This document shows, in pieces, positions 18,436 through 26,004 of a stretch of 34,456 bases of DNA. The notes beneath the pieces were generated by a model, which was given only the letters and a program-made list of their open reading frames with translations, made no database searches and had not been told where the DNA came from. The stretch comes from Candidatus Methanovorans sp. (lineage in GTDB: Archaea > Halobacteriota > Methanosarcinia > Methanosarcinales > Methanosarcinaceae), in the NCBI GenBank assembly GCA_020793565.1, contig DQIP01000220.1:1-34456 (forward strand). The letters run 5' to 3'. The position numbers were made by a program, and so were the translations under genes. The first letter of the stretch is position 1; each line of letters starts with the position of its first letter.

Positions 18436-18458
18436 CCTGTATATAGCGTTTTTAGGAA

Positions 18459-18880
18459 TTATTTCCTATTATGTTCATAGGTATTGTGGGCAGAGATATA
18501 TTTCTCAACCACATCCCAGCCATTACCCACAGAGCCGTGATAGCAACTTGAAGCCCAGAGATGATCCCTGCACATTCATTTAAGTGAGGAAAATCCTTTC
18601 CAAACACTTTACTACTTCTTCCTTTAATTCTCTTCGCAATAAAGCTTATGGAATATTTTGGTGGATACTGAATAAATATGTGGATATGGTCTGAACTTAC
18701 AAACATGTCAATAACTTCAATACCCAATTCGCTGCAAGTCTTCCTGATAATCCCCTCTGCCACCATCTCCACCCACCCGACCAAATCCTCACCCCTGTAT
18801 TTTGGAAAAAACACCCTCGCGACGCCGCAAACAACACCAACAACAACACAGCCGCGCGCCATCTCGAATAAAGTAAGCAC
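18459..18880 (-). pseudogene. tnpA: IS200/IS605 TnpA transposase, frameshifted and N-truncated
   Basis: HUH single-strand transposase remnant. The HUH motif is visible in SSDHIHIFIQ, after FFPKYRGEDLV and before KYSISFIAKRIKGRSS. After FPHLNE the frame is lost. In the next frame the family's end continues as CRDHLWASSCYHGSV then VVEKYISAHNTY, with the catalytic tyrosine in E-K-Y-I and a stop at 18459-18461. One missing base in a TGG codon near 18573 explains the shift. The uninterrupted frame runs on to 18452 with a nonsense tail. The normal first 15 or so residues (before VFFPKYR) are replaced by sequence from repeat A, so the annotated ATG at 18880 is not the original. The gene is inactive. 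Confidence 0.85.
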
Positions 18881-18960
18881 AACCCGCCCGCCCTTCGCCT
18901 TTGCAAATCCAAAAAAGCGCCGCTGGTATCATAGGTCAGATCGAGAATAGCGTCGCCAAC
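18854..18960 (+). repeat. Repeat A, copy 1
   Basis: 107 bases that recur without gaps at 20111-20217, with about ten substitutions. This copy runs into the IS200 tnpA remnant at its left and, after six bases, into repeat B at its right. Both copies are open on the minus strand with similar translations (containing D-T-S-G-A-F-L-D), hinting at an old coding origin. Confidence 0.9.
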
Positions 18961-18966
18961 CCGCAC

Positions 18967-19056
18967 CTGCTGTTCACCAACACCGAACAGAATACCGGCG
19001 GCGCAAATCCAAAATCCCCACACTGCTGCTTATTTTTTGCTGCGCTTAAGCCCGCC
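18967..19056 (+). repeat. Repeat B, copy 1
   Basis: About 90 bases ending TTTTTTGCTGCGCTTAAGCC recur at 20387-20477. Here repeat A and B are adjacent. In the other copy about 170 bases with repeat C lie between them. Confidence 0.88.
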
Positions 19057-19085
19057 TGTCTTGATCAGTGCAAGCAGGCATTCGA

Positions 19086-19391
19086 TCAGTCCCTGAAAAT
19101 ATCAAGAGCGTTCGACAAACCTTCTTCAAAATCGTCAATTGTAATTTTGGATCTCACACCTCTCGCTGCCAAAAGTTCCATTATTTCCCCTACGGACGTT
19201 TCAGTCATTTTTGCACATTCGCTTATCGTAATTTTCCCTTCCGAAAACAATTTTATTGCCATCTCTTGTTCTAGATCACGAATGCCGTATAATAGAACCT
19301 GTTGAAGCATATAGTTCTCATCGATCGGTTCATATTTCTTGATAAAATCAAACGAATCATGAACTTTCTGTGGAATTTCCATATCAATCAT
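19086..19391 (-). CDS. UPF0175-family antitoxin
   Basis: 101 residues with an N-terminal strand-helix and a central helix-turn-helix-like segment (K-I-T-I-S-E-C-A-K-M-T-E-T-S-V-G-E-I-M) typical of UPF0175 proteins, which are found as antitoxin partners of DUF3368 PIN-type toxins. Its start overlaps the end of the toxin gene by eight bases. The order here is toxin first, then antitoxin, while the antitoxin usually comes first. It is predicted to bind the toxin and the module promoter. ATG at codon 4 is an alternative start. Confidence 0.85.
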   Translation of the reverse strand: MIDMEIPQKVHDSFDFIKKYEPIDENYMLQQVLLYGIRDLEQEMAIKLFSEGKITISECAKMTETSVGEIMELLAARGVRSKITIDDFEEGLSNALDIFRD

Positions 19392-19881
19392 TCATTTCAC
19401 TCCGAACTTTTCTTATCAATTCCAGATCATACCAGCCAAACTTCTCAAGACAGTCAATCGATGTATTTGCTTCATTTTTTGAGATGTGACCTTTTATGTA
19501 CATAGCCAATAGAATATCGATAGCAGTTACAAATTTCAGACCCAAAACCCTGCACGCATTGATTGCTTTTTTGTCATCACATAGCAAATATTCTGCTTTG
19601 AGATCCTGGCAAAGTGCAATAGCATCACTTTCACCACAATGAATGCTGAAAAAATCCTGTACTTTTTTCAATGATTCTTTATTGCTTTGTCTTACTTGAA
19701 TTTTGCCATCATGGATCATCATTTCAATCAAATATGCATCAGTTTTCCCTTTTTCGATTCCTTTCCGGACAGATTCTTCATAAACCGTTTCAGGAATCGC
19801 AATAGATAGGTTGGATAGAAACCTCTCGATCAAGCCTGATTTTGCAAGAAGTATTAAAGTTGATGAGTCAGATATTATCAT
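19384..19881 (-). CDS. DUF3368 PIN-like RNase toxin
   Basis: About 165 residues, predicted metal-dependent ribonuclease. The PIN acidic residues are in place: D5 in MIISDSSTLILLAKSG, E35/E36 in VYEES, D86 in HCGESDAIAL and D102/D103 in LLCDDKKAINA. ATG 19881 is chosen because family proteins start with this strand. The frame extends upstream to 19968, but that 29-residue stretch is Trp/Arg-rich and unlike the family. It overlaps the UPF0175 antitoxin gene downstream, forming a type II toxin-antitoxin module. The pair lies between two copies of repeats A and B. Confidence 0.87.
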   Translation of the reverse strand: MIISDSSTLILLAKSGLIERFLSNLSIAIPETVYEESVRKGIEKGKTDAYLIEMMIHDGKIQVRQSNKESLKKVQDFFSIHCGESDAIALCQDLKAEYLLCDDKKAINACRVLGLKFVTAIDILLAMYIKGHISKNEANTSIDCLEKFGWYDLELIRKVRSEMND

Positions 19882-20110
19882 AATGCCATCAGTATATTGT
19901 ATTCCTGTTATTAAATTAAGAGCGCGGGACCATATTGACCATAAACGAACATCAGGTCTGCGACACATGGTTGCATCTGCGCGCTTTTTATGAGTTAATC
20001 AAGTTCCAATGTTACTTTTGTTTCGTCCATCTCTGTTTAACTTTTATTATTATACGTGTTTTTTCCTTATACATGTTTTGGATGCCATATTTTTATCACT
20101 GTAGTTATTC

Positions 20111-20217
20111 GCGCGCCATCTCGAATAAAGTAAGCACAGCCCACCCGCCCTTCGCCTTTGCGAATCCAAAAAAGCGCCGCTGGTGTCACAGGTCATATCG
20201 AGAATAGCGCCGCCAAT
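20111..20217 (+). repeat. Repeat A, copy 2
   Basis: Second copy of the 107-base repeat found at 18854-18960, same orientation, on the far side of the toxin-antitoxin pair. Confidence 0.9.
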
Positions 20218-20226
20218 CCGATTCGA

Positions 20227-20320
20227 ACAATCAGTTTCCCTGTTATCCGGGCAAACACAAACACATATGCGCTGATTGCGATTGGATTTTCGATGTGTAT
20301 GCATGGGCAGTGGTGGCGGA
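20227..20320 (+). repeat. Repeat C, copy 2
   Basis: Second copy of the repeat at 17829-17920, placed between repeats A and B, with a two-base insertion (TTATCC for TTCC). Confidence 0.85.
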
Positions 20321-20386
20321 GGAGGAGAGTGCCGCACTTCGTGCGTTAGCCGCCCTGTCTTTTTTGGTTTAGTTTATACACCCGGG

Positions 20387-20477
20387 TCTGCTGTCTATCA
20401 ACACCGAATAGCAAACCGGTGGCGCAAATCCCAATTCCCCACACTGCTGCCTGTTTTTTGCTGCGCTTAAGCCCGCC
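20387..20477 (+). repeat. Repeat B, copy 2
   Basis: Second copy of the repeat at 18967-19056. Confidence 0.88.
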
Positions 20478-20992
20478 GTCGGCAGGGTGTAGAGTTCCAA
20501 TCGCAGGCGGCGTGTTTCTTTATTACTGACCAAAGATGGAGCAATAAAATCATATCAATTTCTGCACCCTTTGTACAAACGAACGAGCATCATGGCGGCA
20601 TGCTTTTCTTTTAGAGATTTTTTATTATTTTCTGGACACACTTATTAATCAGTTTTATTAACCGTGGATACTGCATGCGAAATCTGCGTTATCTGCACGT
20701 CCTTCAGACGTAGCAGGCACTCAACTCTGTAAGAGGTGAATGTATTTGCGTTCATCTGCGGTTCGTTATAATTCAAGCCATAAGAAATTAAAAAGTCTCT
20801 TCTTTTATGCGTTGCTGGAACGTGCGCGCTTCGCGCGGTGGTGGTATCGGCATTTGAAAGTCAGGTCACACTCGTGTATATCTTTTTATCTGATTGTAAC
20901 ATCGATGTAATCGTTAAGCAAATACAAATTTCCAGTTAATTAGATCAGGAACTATGGAAATATATATGCTATGGAAAACCTTTTAACTTACG
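20478..20992. other. Intergenic sequence without a gene
   Basis: No gene is supported. There are two short TCTGCGTTATCTGC and TGCGTTCATCTGCGGTT pieces (about 20681-20765), a motif type that recurs between genes in many prokaryotes. A GTGCGCGCTTCGCGCGGTGG palindrome (20822-20841) resembles pieces near 190. Confidence 0.5.
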
Positions 20993-21145
20993 ATGACAAA
21001 AATAACGTTTCAACAACTTGAATCTCATCTTTTTAAGGCAGCCGATATACTCCGTGGCAAAATGGATGCTTCGGAATTTAAGGAATACATTTTCGGAATG
21101 CTTTTTTTGGATGAGTTGGGAGACTTTTTAATATATTCTGAATAA
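20993..21145 (+). pseudogene. N-terminal remnant of type I restriction HsdM
   Basis: Fifty codons beginning [20 protein letters not shown] and running through [19 protein letters not shown] match the start of the HsdM N-terminal helical domain of type I DNA methyltransferases. The match stops after FL (where HsdM has K-R-L-S-D) and a stop codon follows a few residues later. No methyltransferase catalytic domain, hsdS or hsdR is present. A fragment left after deletion, or a domesticated short protein. The last 17 bases recur at 83-99 beside the other IS66 end. Confidence 0.75.
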
Positions 21146-21166
21146 ACGAATCGTGGCAAAAAAATT

Positions 21167-21233
21167 CACCGCAGAGGACGCGGAGAGCGCAGAGAATCGT
21201 TGTTTTTCTCTGCGTGCCTCTGCGCTCCCTGCG
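21167..21233. repeat. CTCTGCG-type imperfect palindrome
   Basis: CACCGCAGAGGACGCGGAGA and the following GCGCAGAGAA are answered by TTCTCTGCG-TGCCTCTGCGC after a nine-base loop, so the transcript would fold into a long imperfect hairpin. This family of CRCAGAG palindromes is found between genes in many bacteria and archaea; no function is assigned. Confidence 0.6.
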
Positions 21234-21343
21234 ATTTTCCGAACCATTCCGGAAGATAATAATAAGTCTCAGAAATATGGTGCAATATCAGAAAATGGTG
21301 ATGTTAGATACTGTTTAGTTTAAAGGAGTTGCATACAATTAAT

Positions 21344-23000
21344 GTAACTATTCAGCCACCCTATAAACCGTTTATTCTTCAAAAAACACCAAAACCGAAA
21401 ATTCAATATACAATGACCTCATCGTAAATTAATAATTCGAAACAACCAAACATTTCCATTAATCAGAGGGGATTAACATGGAACGTGAAGAAATTCTTGC
21501 AATATATGAAGCTGGGCCAGATGCAGTAATCAATCTAATCGAACAATTGCTTGCCACAATTGCAAAACTTGAAGAACGCGTCAAATCATTAGAGGAACAA
21601 CTCAACAAAAACAGTCGTAACAGTAGTAAGCCCCCTTCAACTGATGCTTATGCACCTAAAAAACCCACGCCAAAAAGTAGGCGTGTAAAAAGTGGTAAAA
21701 AGGTCGGTGGTCAAAAAGGTCACCCTGGGACAACATTAAGGATGGTTGATAATCCTGATGAAATTCGAATTATTAAGGTAGATCAATGTAGTAATTGTCA
21801 CACGTCTCTTGAAGATGAAGAAGTTAAAGACTATAAAAGAAGACAGACTTTTGACATACCGCCTGTTCAACTTCATTCGACAGAACACCGTGGTGAAATT
21901 AAATTATGTCCAAAGTGTGGGCGCATAAACACAGCTGATTTTCCAGATAATGTAACACAGCCCGCCCAATATGGTTCACGACTGAGATCTTTAGCAGTTT
22001 ACTTGCATGATTACCAGTTCATTCCCTATGACCGTAGTTGTGAATTATTATCTGATATCTTCGGATGTGACATCAGTCCTGCCACTCTGATTAGAGCAGA
22101 AACTGAATGTTTTGAAGGACTTGAAGAATTCGATAATGCACTTAAGGAGGCTTTAAAGCAATCTCCTGTCCTCTGTTGTGATGAAACCGGAATGAGAATA
22201 AATGGAATTCGCAACTGGCTTCATGTAGTATGTACTGCTACTATGACATATTATTTCACTCATCAAAAGAGAGGTTCTGAAGCTATGGATGACATGGATA
22301 TTCTACCAAATTACGATGGTGTTATAGTCCATGATTTTTGGATGTCGTATTTCAAATACCTATGTGATCATGGACTTTGTGATGTCCATCTCCTGAGGGA
22401 ATTAATATCCATCTCTGAAAATTATGAACAGGTATGGTCGGGGGAGATGGCGGCTTTGCTTATTATTATCAAAGAATGTGTTGATGAAACGAAAGAAACG
22501 TCGGATTCTTTGACGGCCGAGCAGATCAATGATTTTGAAATGATGTATGACGACATCATCAAAAAGGGTTTGGAAGAAAATCCACCGCCTTTGTATTTAG
22601 ATACAAAACCAAAAAAACGTGGTAGGAAGAAGCAAACCAAAGCGAAAAACCTATTGGATCGCTTTGTAAAATATAAGGGCGATATTCTCAGGTTTATGTA
22701 TGATTTTGATGTACCATTTGACAATAATCAAGCAGAGAGGGATATCAGAATGACGAAAGTACAGCAGAAAATATCAGGTACTTTTAGAAGTATCCAAGGT
22801 GCACGTAATTTCTGCCGCATTAGAGGTTACATCTCTACTATGAAGAAGAATAAGCTTTCTGTTATGGATGCAATTGAAGCAGTATTCAATGGAAAGCCAT
22901 TTGTTCCTTTTCTGCCAGTTGCATAAGTGGAATTTAATTTGTGGTATCAAGTGAAGAAACTGAATGTTTTAGGTGATATTTGGACGGGCTGAATAGTTAC
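21344..23000 (+). mobile_element. Complete IS66-type insertion sequence, about 1657 bp
   Basis: Bounded by 14-bp inverted ends: GTAACTATTCAGCC at the left (21344-21357) and its complement GGCTGAATAGTTAC at the right (22987-23000). It carries a single transposase gene and no tnpA/tnpB accessory genes, unlike many bacterial IS66 elements. The expected 8-bp target duplication is absent: CAATTAAT lies to the left and ATTTGGAT to the right. The right end breaks an ATPase gene. Confidence 0.9.
21478..22926 (+). CDS. IS66-family DDE transposase
   Basis: Full-length transposase of 482 residues. An N-terminal coiled coil (about 17-45) precedes N-S-R-N-S-S-K-P-P-S, a signature of the family. A zinc-binding domain follows with C104, C107, C144 and C147. 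Catalytic residues are D235 in CCDETGMRI, D286 in VIVHDFWMSY and E420 in NNQAERDIRMTKVQQKISG. No frameshift or stop is visible, so it may be active. It fills nearly all of the element, starting 134 bases from the left end and ending 74 bases from the right end. Confidence 0.96.
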   Translation: MEREEILAIYEAGPDAVINLIEQLLATIAKLEERVKSLEEQLNKNSRNSSKPPSTDAYAPKKPTPKSRRVKSGKKVGGQKGHPGTTLRMVDNPDEIRIIKVDQCSNCHTSLEDEEVKDYKRRQTFDIPPVQLHSTEHRGEIKLCPKCGRINTADFPDNVTQPAQYGSRLRSLAVYLHDYQFIPYDRSCELLSDIFGCDISPATLIRAETECFEGLEEFDNALKEALKQSPVLCCDETGMRINGIRNWLHVVCTATMTYYFTHQKRGSEAMDDMDILPNYDGVIVHDFWMSYFKYLCDHGLCDVHLLRELISISENYEQVWSGEMAALLIIIKECVDETKETSDSLTAEQINDFEMMYDDIIKKGLEENPPPLYLDTKPKKRGRKKQTKAKNLLDRFVKYKGDILRFMYDFDVPFDNNQAERDIRMTKVQQKISGTFRSIQGARNFCRIRGYISTMKKNKLSVMDAIEAVFNGKPFVPFLPVA

Positions 23001-23004
23001 ATTT

Positions 23005-24411
23005 GGATTAAGAAAGATCGGCAAAACACTGCTTCTGAGGAAGATTGCCGAAAGCCAGAAAGAGCCAGTCGTTGTCTTTTTTAATGTCGAGAGCAATTTC
23101 GCACCACCCGAAGACCTTGCACTCAGATTTGCCTACAACATATTTCATTCATTGAAGCCTGATGAAGAGTATTTGCCATCCCTTTCAGATATGAACACGA
23201 TCAAACCTGGCGCAAAATCAGCAGATGAGATCGTCAGCCTGTTCATAAAAGAATATGAAAAAACAAAGCCGGACAGATTATTATTGATGCAAAAAGCATT
23301 TGAGTTACCTGAGAAGTTATCAAAAGAACTGAATGTAAAATTCATCATAATGCTGGATGAATTCCAGGCGATCAAAGGTTTGAATAACTACAATGAGATC
23401 AAGAACATTCTTGGAACCATAAGACCCTTTTTTGAGCACACTGAAAATGTCATGTGGATAATTTCAGGATCTGCAATATCATTGATGCACAGCATGACAT
23501 CCGGCGCATCATCGCCTCTTTTTGAACTTTTCACACATATAAAACTCGATTTTTTCAGCAAGGAAAATACTATTGAACTGATTGGAAAAATTGAGAAAAT
23601 ATATGCCGCAGAATCAAACAATTCAACAAAGGAAAAGATATTTGCATTTACAAGAGGTCATCCATTCTACACATTCTGTATTGCAGACAGGCTGTACTCA
23701 CAATCAGAAAAACCAAAATCAAAAGACCTGACAACAACCATACTTGAAGAGATTCTCACGCCAAATGCAAGAATATATGATCACTGCAAGTATGTTTTTG
23801 ACATCTCCATTGAAAAAGCAAAAGGCAAGGCAACTATTAAACGTGTCCTGGAATATCTTTCTGAAAATGATGATGCCATAATGGCACAGATCAGCAAAGC
23901 CACAAGAATGCCTACTGCAACAGTGAACATCTCACTCATGCGCCTAATGGAAGTCGATCTGATCGAAAAAAGTGGTCACAAATATCGAATATGTGATCCG
24001 GTTCTTCGATTCTGGATAAATAATATGTTTTTGGGCGGCGGCGATTTTACAAGGATCAGCACGGCTCGTATAAAACAGATCGAACAGGATCTTCTAAAAA
24101 CAAAAACAGAACTTGGTATCGCAAAAGAATACGAGATCAGGGATAAATTGAAAAGTCGGTTCGGGTTTGAGTTTAAACAACACCTCAAAGACAATATCGA
24201 ACTGGACGCTGTTGGTTTTGATAAAGGTCGATATCACATAGTGGAGATCAAATGGAGAAATAAAGCCACCGGCTACAAGGATATAATTAATTTCATGAAA
24301 AAAACAAAAGGCTTCGATCCTGTAAAACTATATTTCATATCAAGATCGGGCTTCACAAAACAGGCAGAGTCCCTGCTGAATGAAAAAAATATAGATGTCA
24401 TCAATGTGTGA
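23005..24411 (+). pseudogene. AAA ATPase/PD-(D/E)XK nuclease, 5' end lost to IS66
   Basis: Archaeal ATPase of the PF01637/DUF234 type. In frame right after the IS end the sequence reads GLRKIGKTLLLRKIA, the Walker A region; about 30-40 N-terminal residues are missing. Walker B follows in FIIMLDEFQAI. Then come the ATPase lid, a winged-helix segment (about 23860-23960), and a C-terminal nuclease-like domain with IELDAVGFD and HIVEIKWR, giving the D and E-x-K of PD-(D/E)XK enzymes. An internal ATG at 23152 opens a 419-codon frame, but that would lack Walker A. Such proteins often travel with mobile elements. The body is otherwise intact, so the break is probably recent. Confidence 0.88.
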
Positions 24412-24471
24412 ATATACAAACTTGTATATTATAATCCATGATTTTCGAATTCAATTGATCAGAGATTTATC

Positions 24472-24627
24472 TCATTTTTCACCAACGTTCTGAATCATAT
24501 ATCCACTATCCACGGCTTCGTTGAATATGTCATAGCCAATTCCTGACCGGACGAGAACTGTTGTCCAGCCCTGCGGCGAACCTGCACCGCAAAAAGAAAT
24601 GTCAGGTTTTTCGGCTGTGAGGTCTGT
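24472..24627 (-). pseudogene. C-terminal fragment of FrhB-type F420 dehydrogenase subunit
   Basis: On the minus strand 51 codons read DLTAEKPDISFCGAGSPQGW followed by TTVLVRSGIGYDIF and a stop. This matches the C-terminal part of the FrhB/FpoF family (coenzyme F420-reducing hydrogenase/dehydrogenase beta subunit), which has G-S-P-x-G-W-T-T-V. An in-frame stop lies directly upstream and no other part of the gene is present. Just upstream on the same strand (24642 to about 24740) another short tail, ending VGPDEIERVFLEFIK, belongs to some unidentified protein. Confidence 0.65.
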
Positions 24628-24877
24628 TTAGATAACACACACTATTTTATGAATTCTAGGAATACCCTTTCAATCTCATCCGGACCAACACCTATAATGT
24701 TGCTTACTGCAAATAAGTGAGAGACGAAACACTTTCGAGTTATTCAGAAATTGATTATCCATTATCGTTCAAATTCAATTTTATTTAATGGTGTATGGGG
24801 AAATTTCCATAAAGAAAATTAAAAATAAATTTGGTGTGTAAAAAATAACGATTCAGCATATTGAAGATTTTGAGAAT

Positions 24878-25396
24878 TTGGAGGAAAGTAGTCATTGGGA
24901 AATGGACGAAAAATCAGAAAATAAGGTTTTCAAAAGCTTTCCGGAGATTAAAATGAACCTCCATAGCAAGGACTGTTTTGCACATTGTTTCAATGATATT
25001 TTTTATGCTATATCCTGTGTGAATTATTTACATGATTCTAAATTGGATGATACACTGGGTGACAGGGAAAATAATAAATTGGATATCCAACGTTTTGAAG
25101 TGAACATGCCTTTTCGAAACAAAGGCATAGGTACATTTGTATTATTTGAACTTTTGGAACGTATGGAACTTTATGAACATTATATTCAAATTGTAGAGGT
25201 TACATCAATATCTCATGAAAGTGATATGTTTTATAAATCTGAATCTATAAATATGCAATTGCAATCAAATTCAGAATCTTGTTACATTGGTGATAAAGAA
25301 TGGATATCAAAATTTATGAAATCTATGACCGATGAGAAAAGAAATGAAATAAATGGGGAAATAAAATTGATATGTAACCGTTTGCGCATTTACTAA
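24878..25396 (+). CDS. GNAT-like acetyltransferase, divergent
   Basis: 172 residues with a recognisable GNAT core: strand FEVNMPFRNKGIGTFVLFEL (about residues 74-93), where R-N-K-G-I-G matches the acetyl-CoA pyrophosphate loop, then IVEVTSISHESDMFYKS resembling the later strand and the motif B Tyr. The N-terminal part is not recognised. The start is uncertain: TTG 24878 or ATG 24902; GGAGG at 24880-24884 is 17 bases before the ATG. No partner gene is adjacent. Substrate unknown. Confidence 0.6.
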   Translation: MEESSHWEMDEKSENKVFKSFPEIKMNLHSKDCFAHCFNDIFYAISCVNYLHDSKLDDTLGDRENNKLDIQRFEVNMPFRNKGIGTFVLFELLERMELYEHYIQIVEVTSISHESDMFYKSESINMQLQSNSESCYIGDKEWISKFMKSMTDEKRNEINGEIKLICNRLRIY

Positions 25397-25514
25397 TCAT
25401 TGATCAAAAGCAATTTTTGTTTGGGATATATCTTCATTATCACTGAGTTTGCACCCTTCCCCGAAAGGAAAACCCGCAAACTTCTTAATAAAACAAATAC
25501 AGCGCACTATATTA

Positions 25515-25658
25515 TTAATATCCTTCTGCAGCAAGTGTTTCATCCAGTGCCGCGCGTAAAATATTCTTCAATACGATTTCCCGCGCTGGGTGTTCCTCAT
25601 TATATTTGACAAGTCGCGCGTGTAGTTCATTGTCAAGACTTGTGTAGATCCGGATCAT
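25515..25658 (-). CDS. Small ribbon-helix-helix-like protein
   Basis: 47 residues from the ATG at 25658, which is preceded by AAGGAGA at good spacing. The frame opens upstream to 25796, but that part is Cys/Trp-rich and has no ribosome site. The strand MIRIYTSLDNELHARLVKY followed by two helices has the size and shape of RHH-type DNA-binding or antitoxin proteins. Family not certain, and no toxin gene is adjacent. Confidence 0.5.
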   Translation of the reverse strand: MIRIYTSLDNELHARLVKYNEEHPAREIVLKNILRAALDETLAAEGY

Positions 25659-25849
25659 AGATTTAATTCTCCTTGCGAAATCGGTTATGCCAACTCCGCG
25701 TTTGATGTGTAACCCGCACCAGTGCGGCATACTCGAATTGGTGCACATGTATATAGTGTTTATCGTACTGAACGATGACGTTTTATTATTCTGCACAACT
25801 GTTTATAAAAAGTGCGCGTGGCACGTACCAGTTGTCCGTATTTGTCATA

Positions 25850-25920
25850 CGAGAAAATCCTCCCTACGGTCGGATTAACTCGGACTACATAATCCTATAG
25901 ATTATATATTACGAGAAAAT
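25850..25920 (-). repeat. Spaced repeat D, one full and one partial unit
   Basis: A unit starting CGAGAAAATCCTCCCTACGG and ending ACTCGGACTACATAAT occupies about 25850-25892. A second unit begins at 25911 (ACGAGAAAATCC) and is cut off. The reverse complement matches two units at 30472-30578. Confidence 0.8.
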
Positions 25921-25921
25921 C

Positions 25922-26002
25922 CCGGGAATTGGTGCTCTGGCACTTATGTTTATAGTTGCCAGTGCAGGCATGAAACTGAAAAAACGTGAGCAGGATAGAT
26001 AA
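25922..26002 (+). pseudogene. C-terminal PGF-CTERM-like sorting tail, remnant
   Basis: Twenty-six codons read PGIGALALMFIVASAGMKLK followed by KREQDR and a stop, three bases before the protease gene. A Pro-Gly start, one hydrophobic helix and a basic end are the layout of the archaeal PGF-CTERM signal cut by archaeosortase on S-layer-type proteins. The rest of the gene is missing; repeat D abuts it. Confidence 0.5.
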
Positions 26003-26004
26003 AT

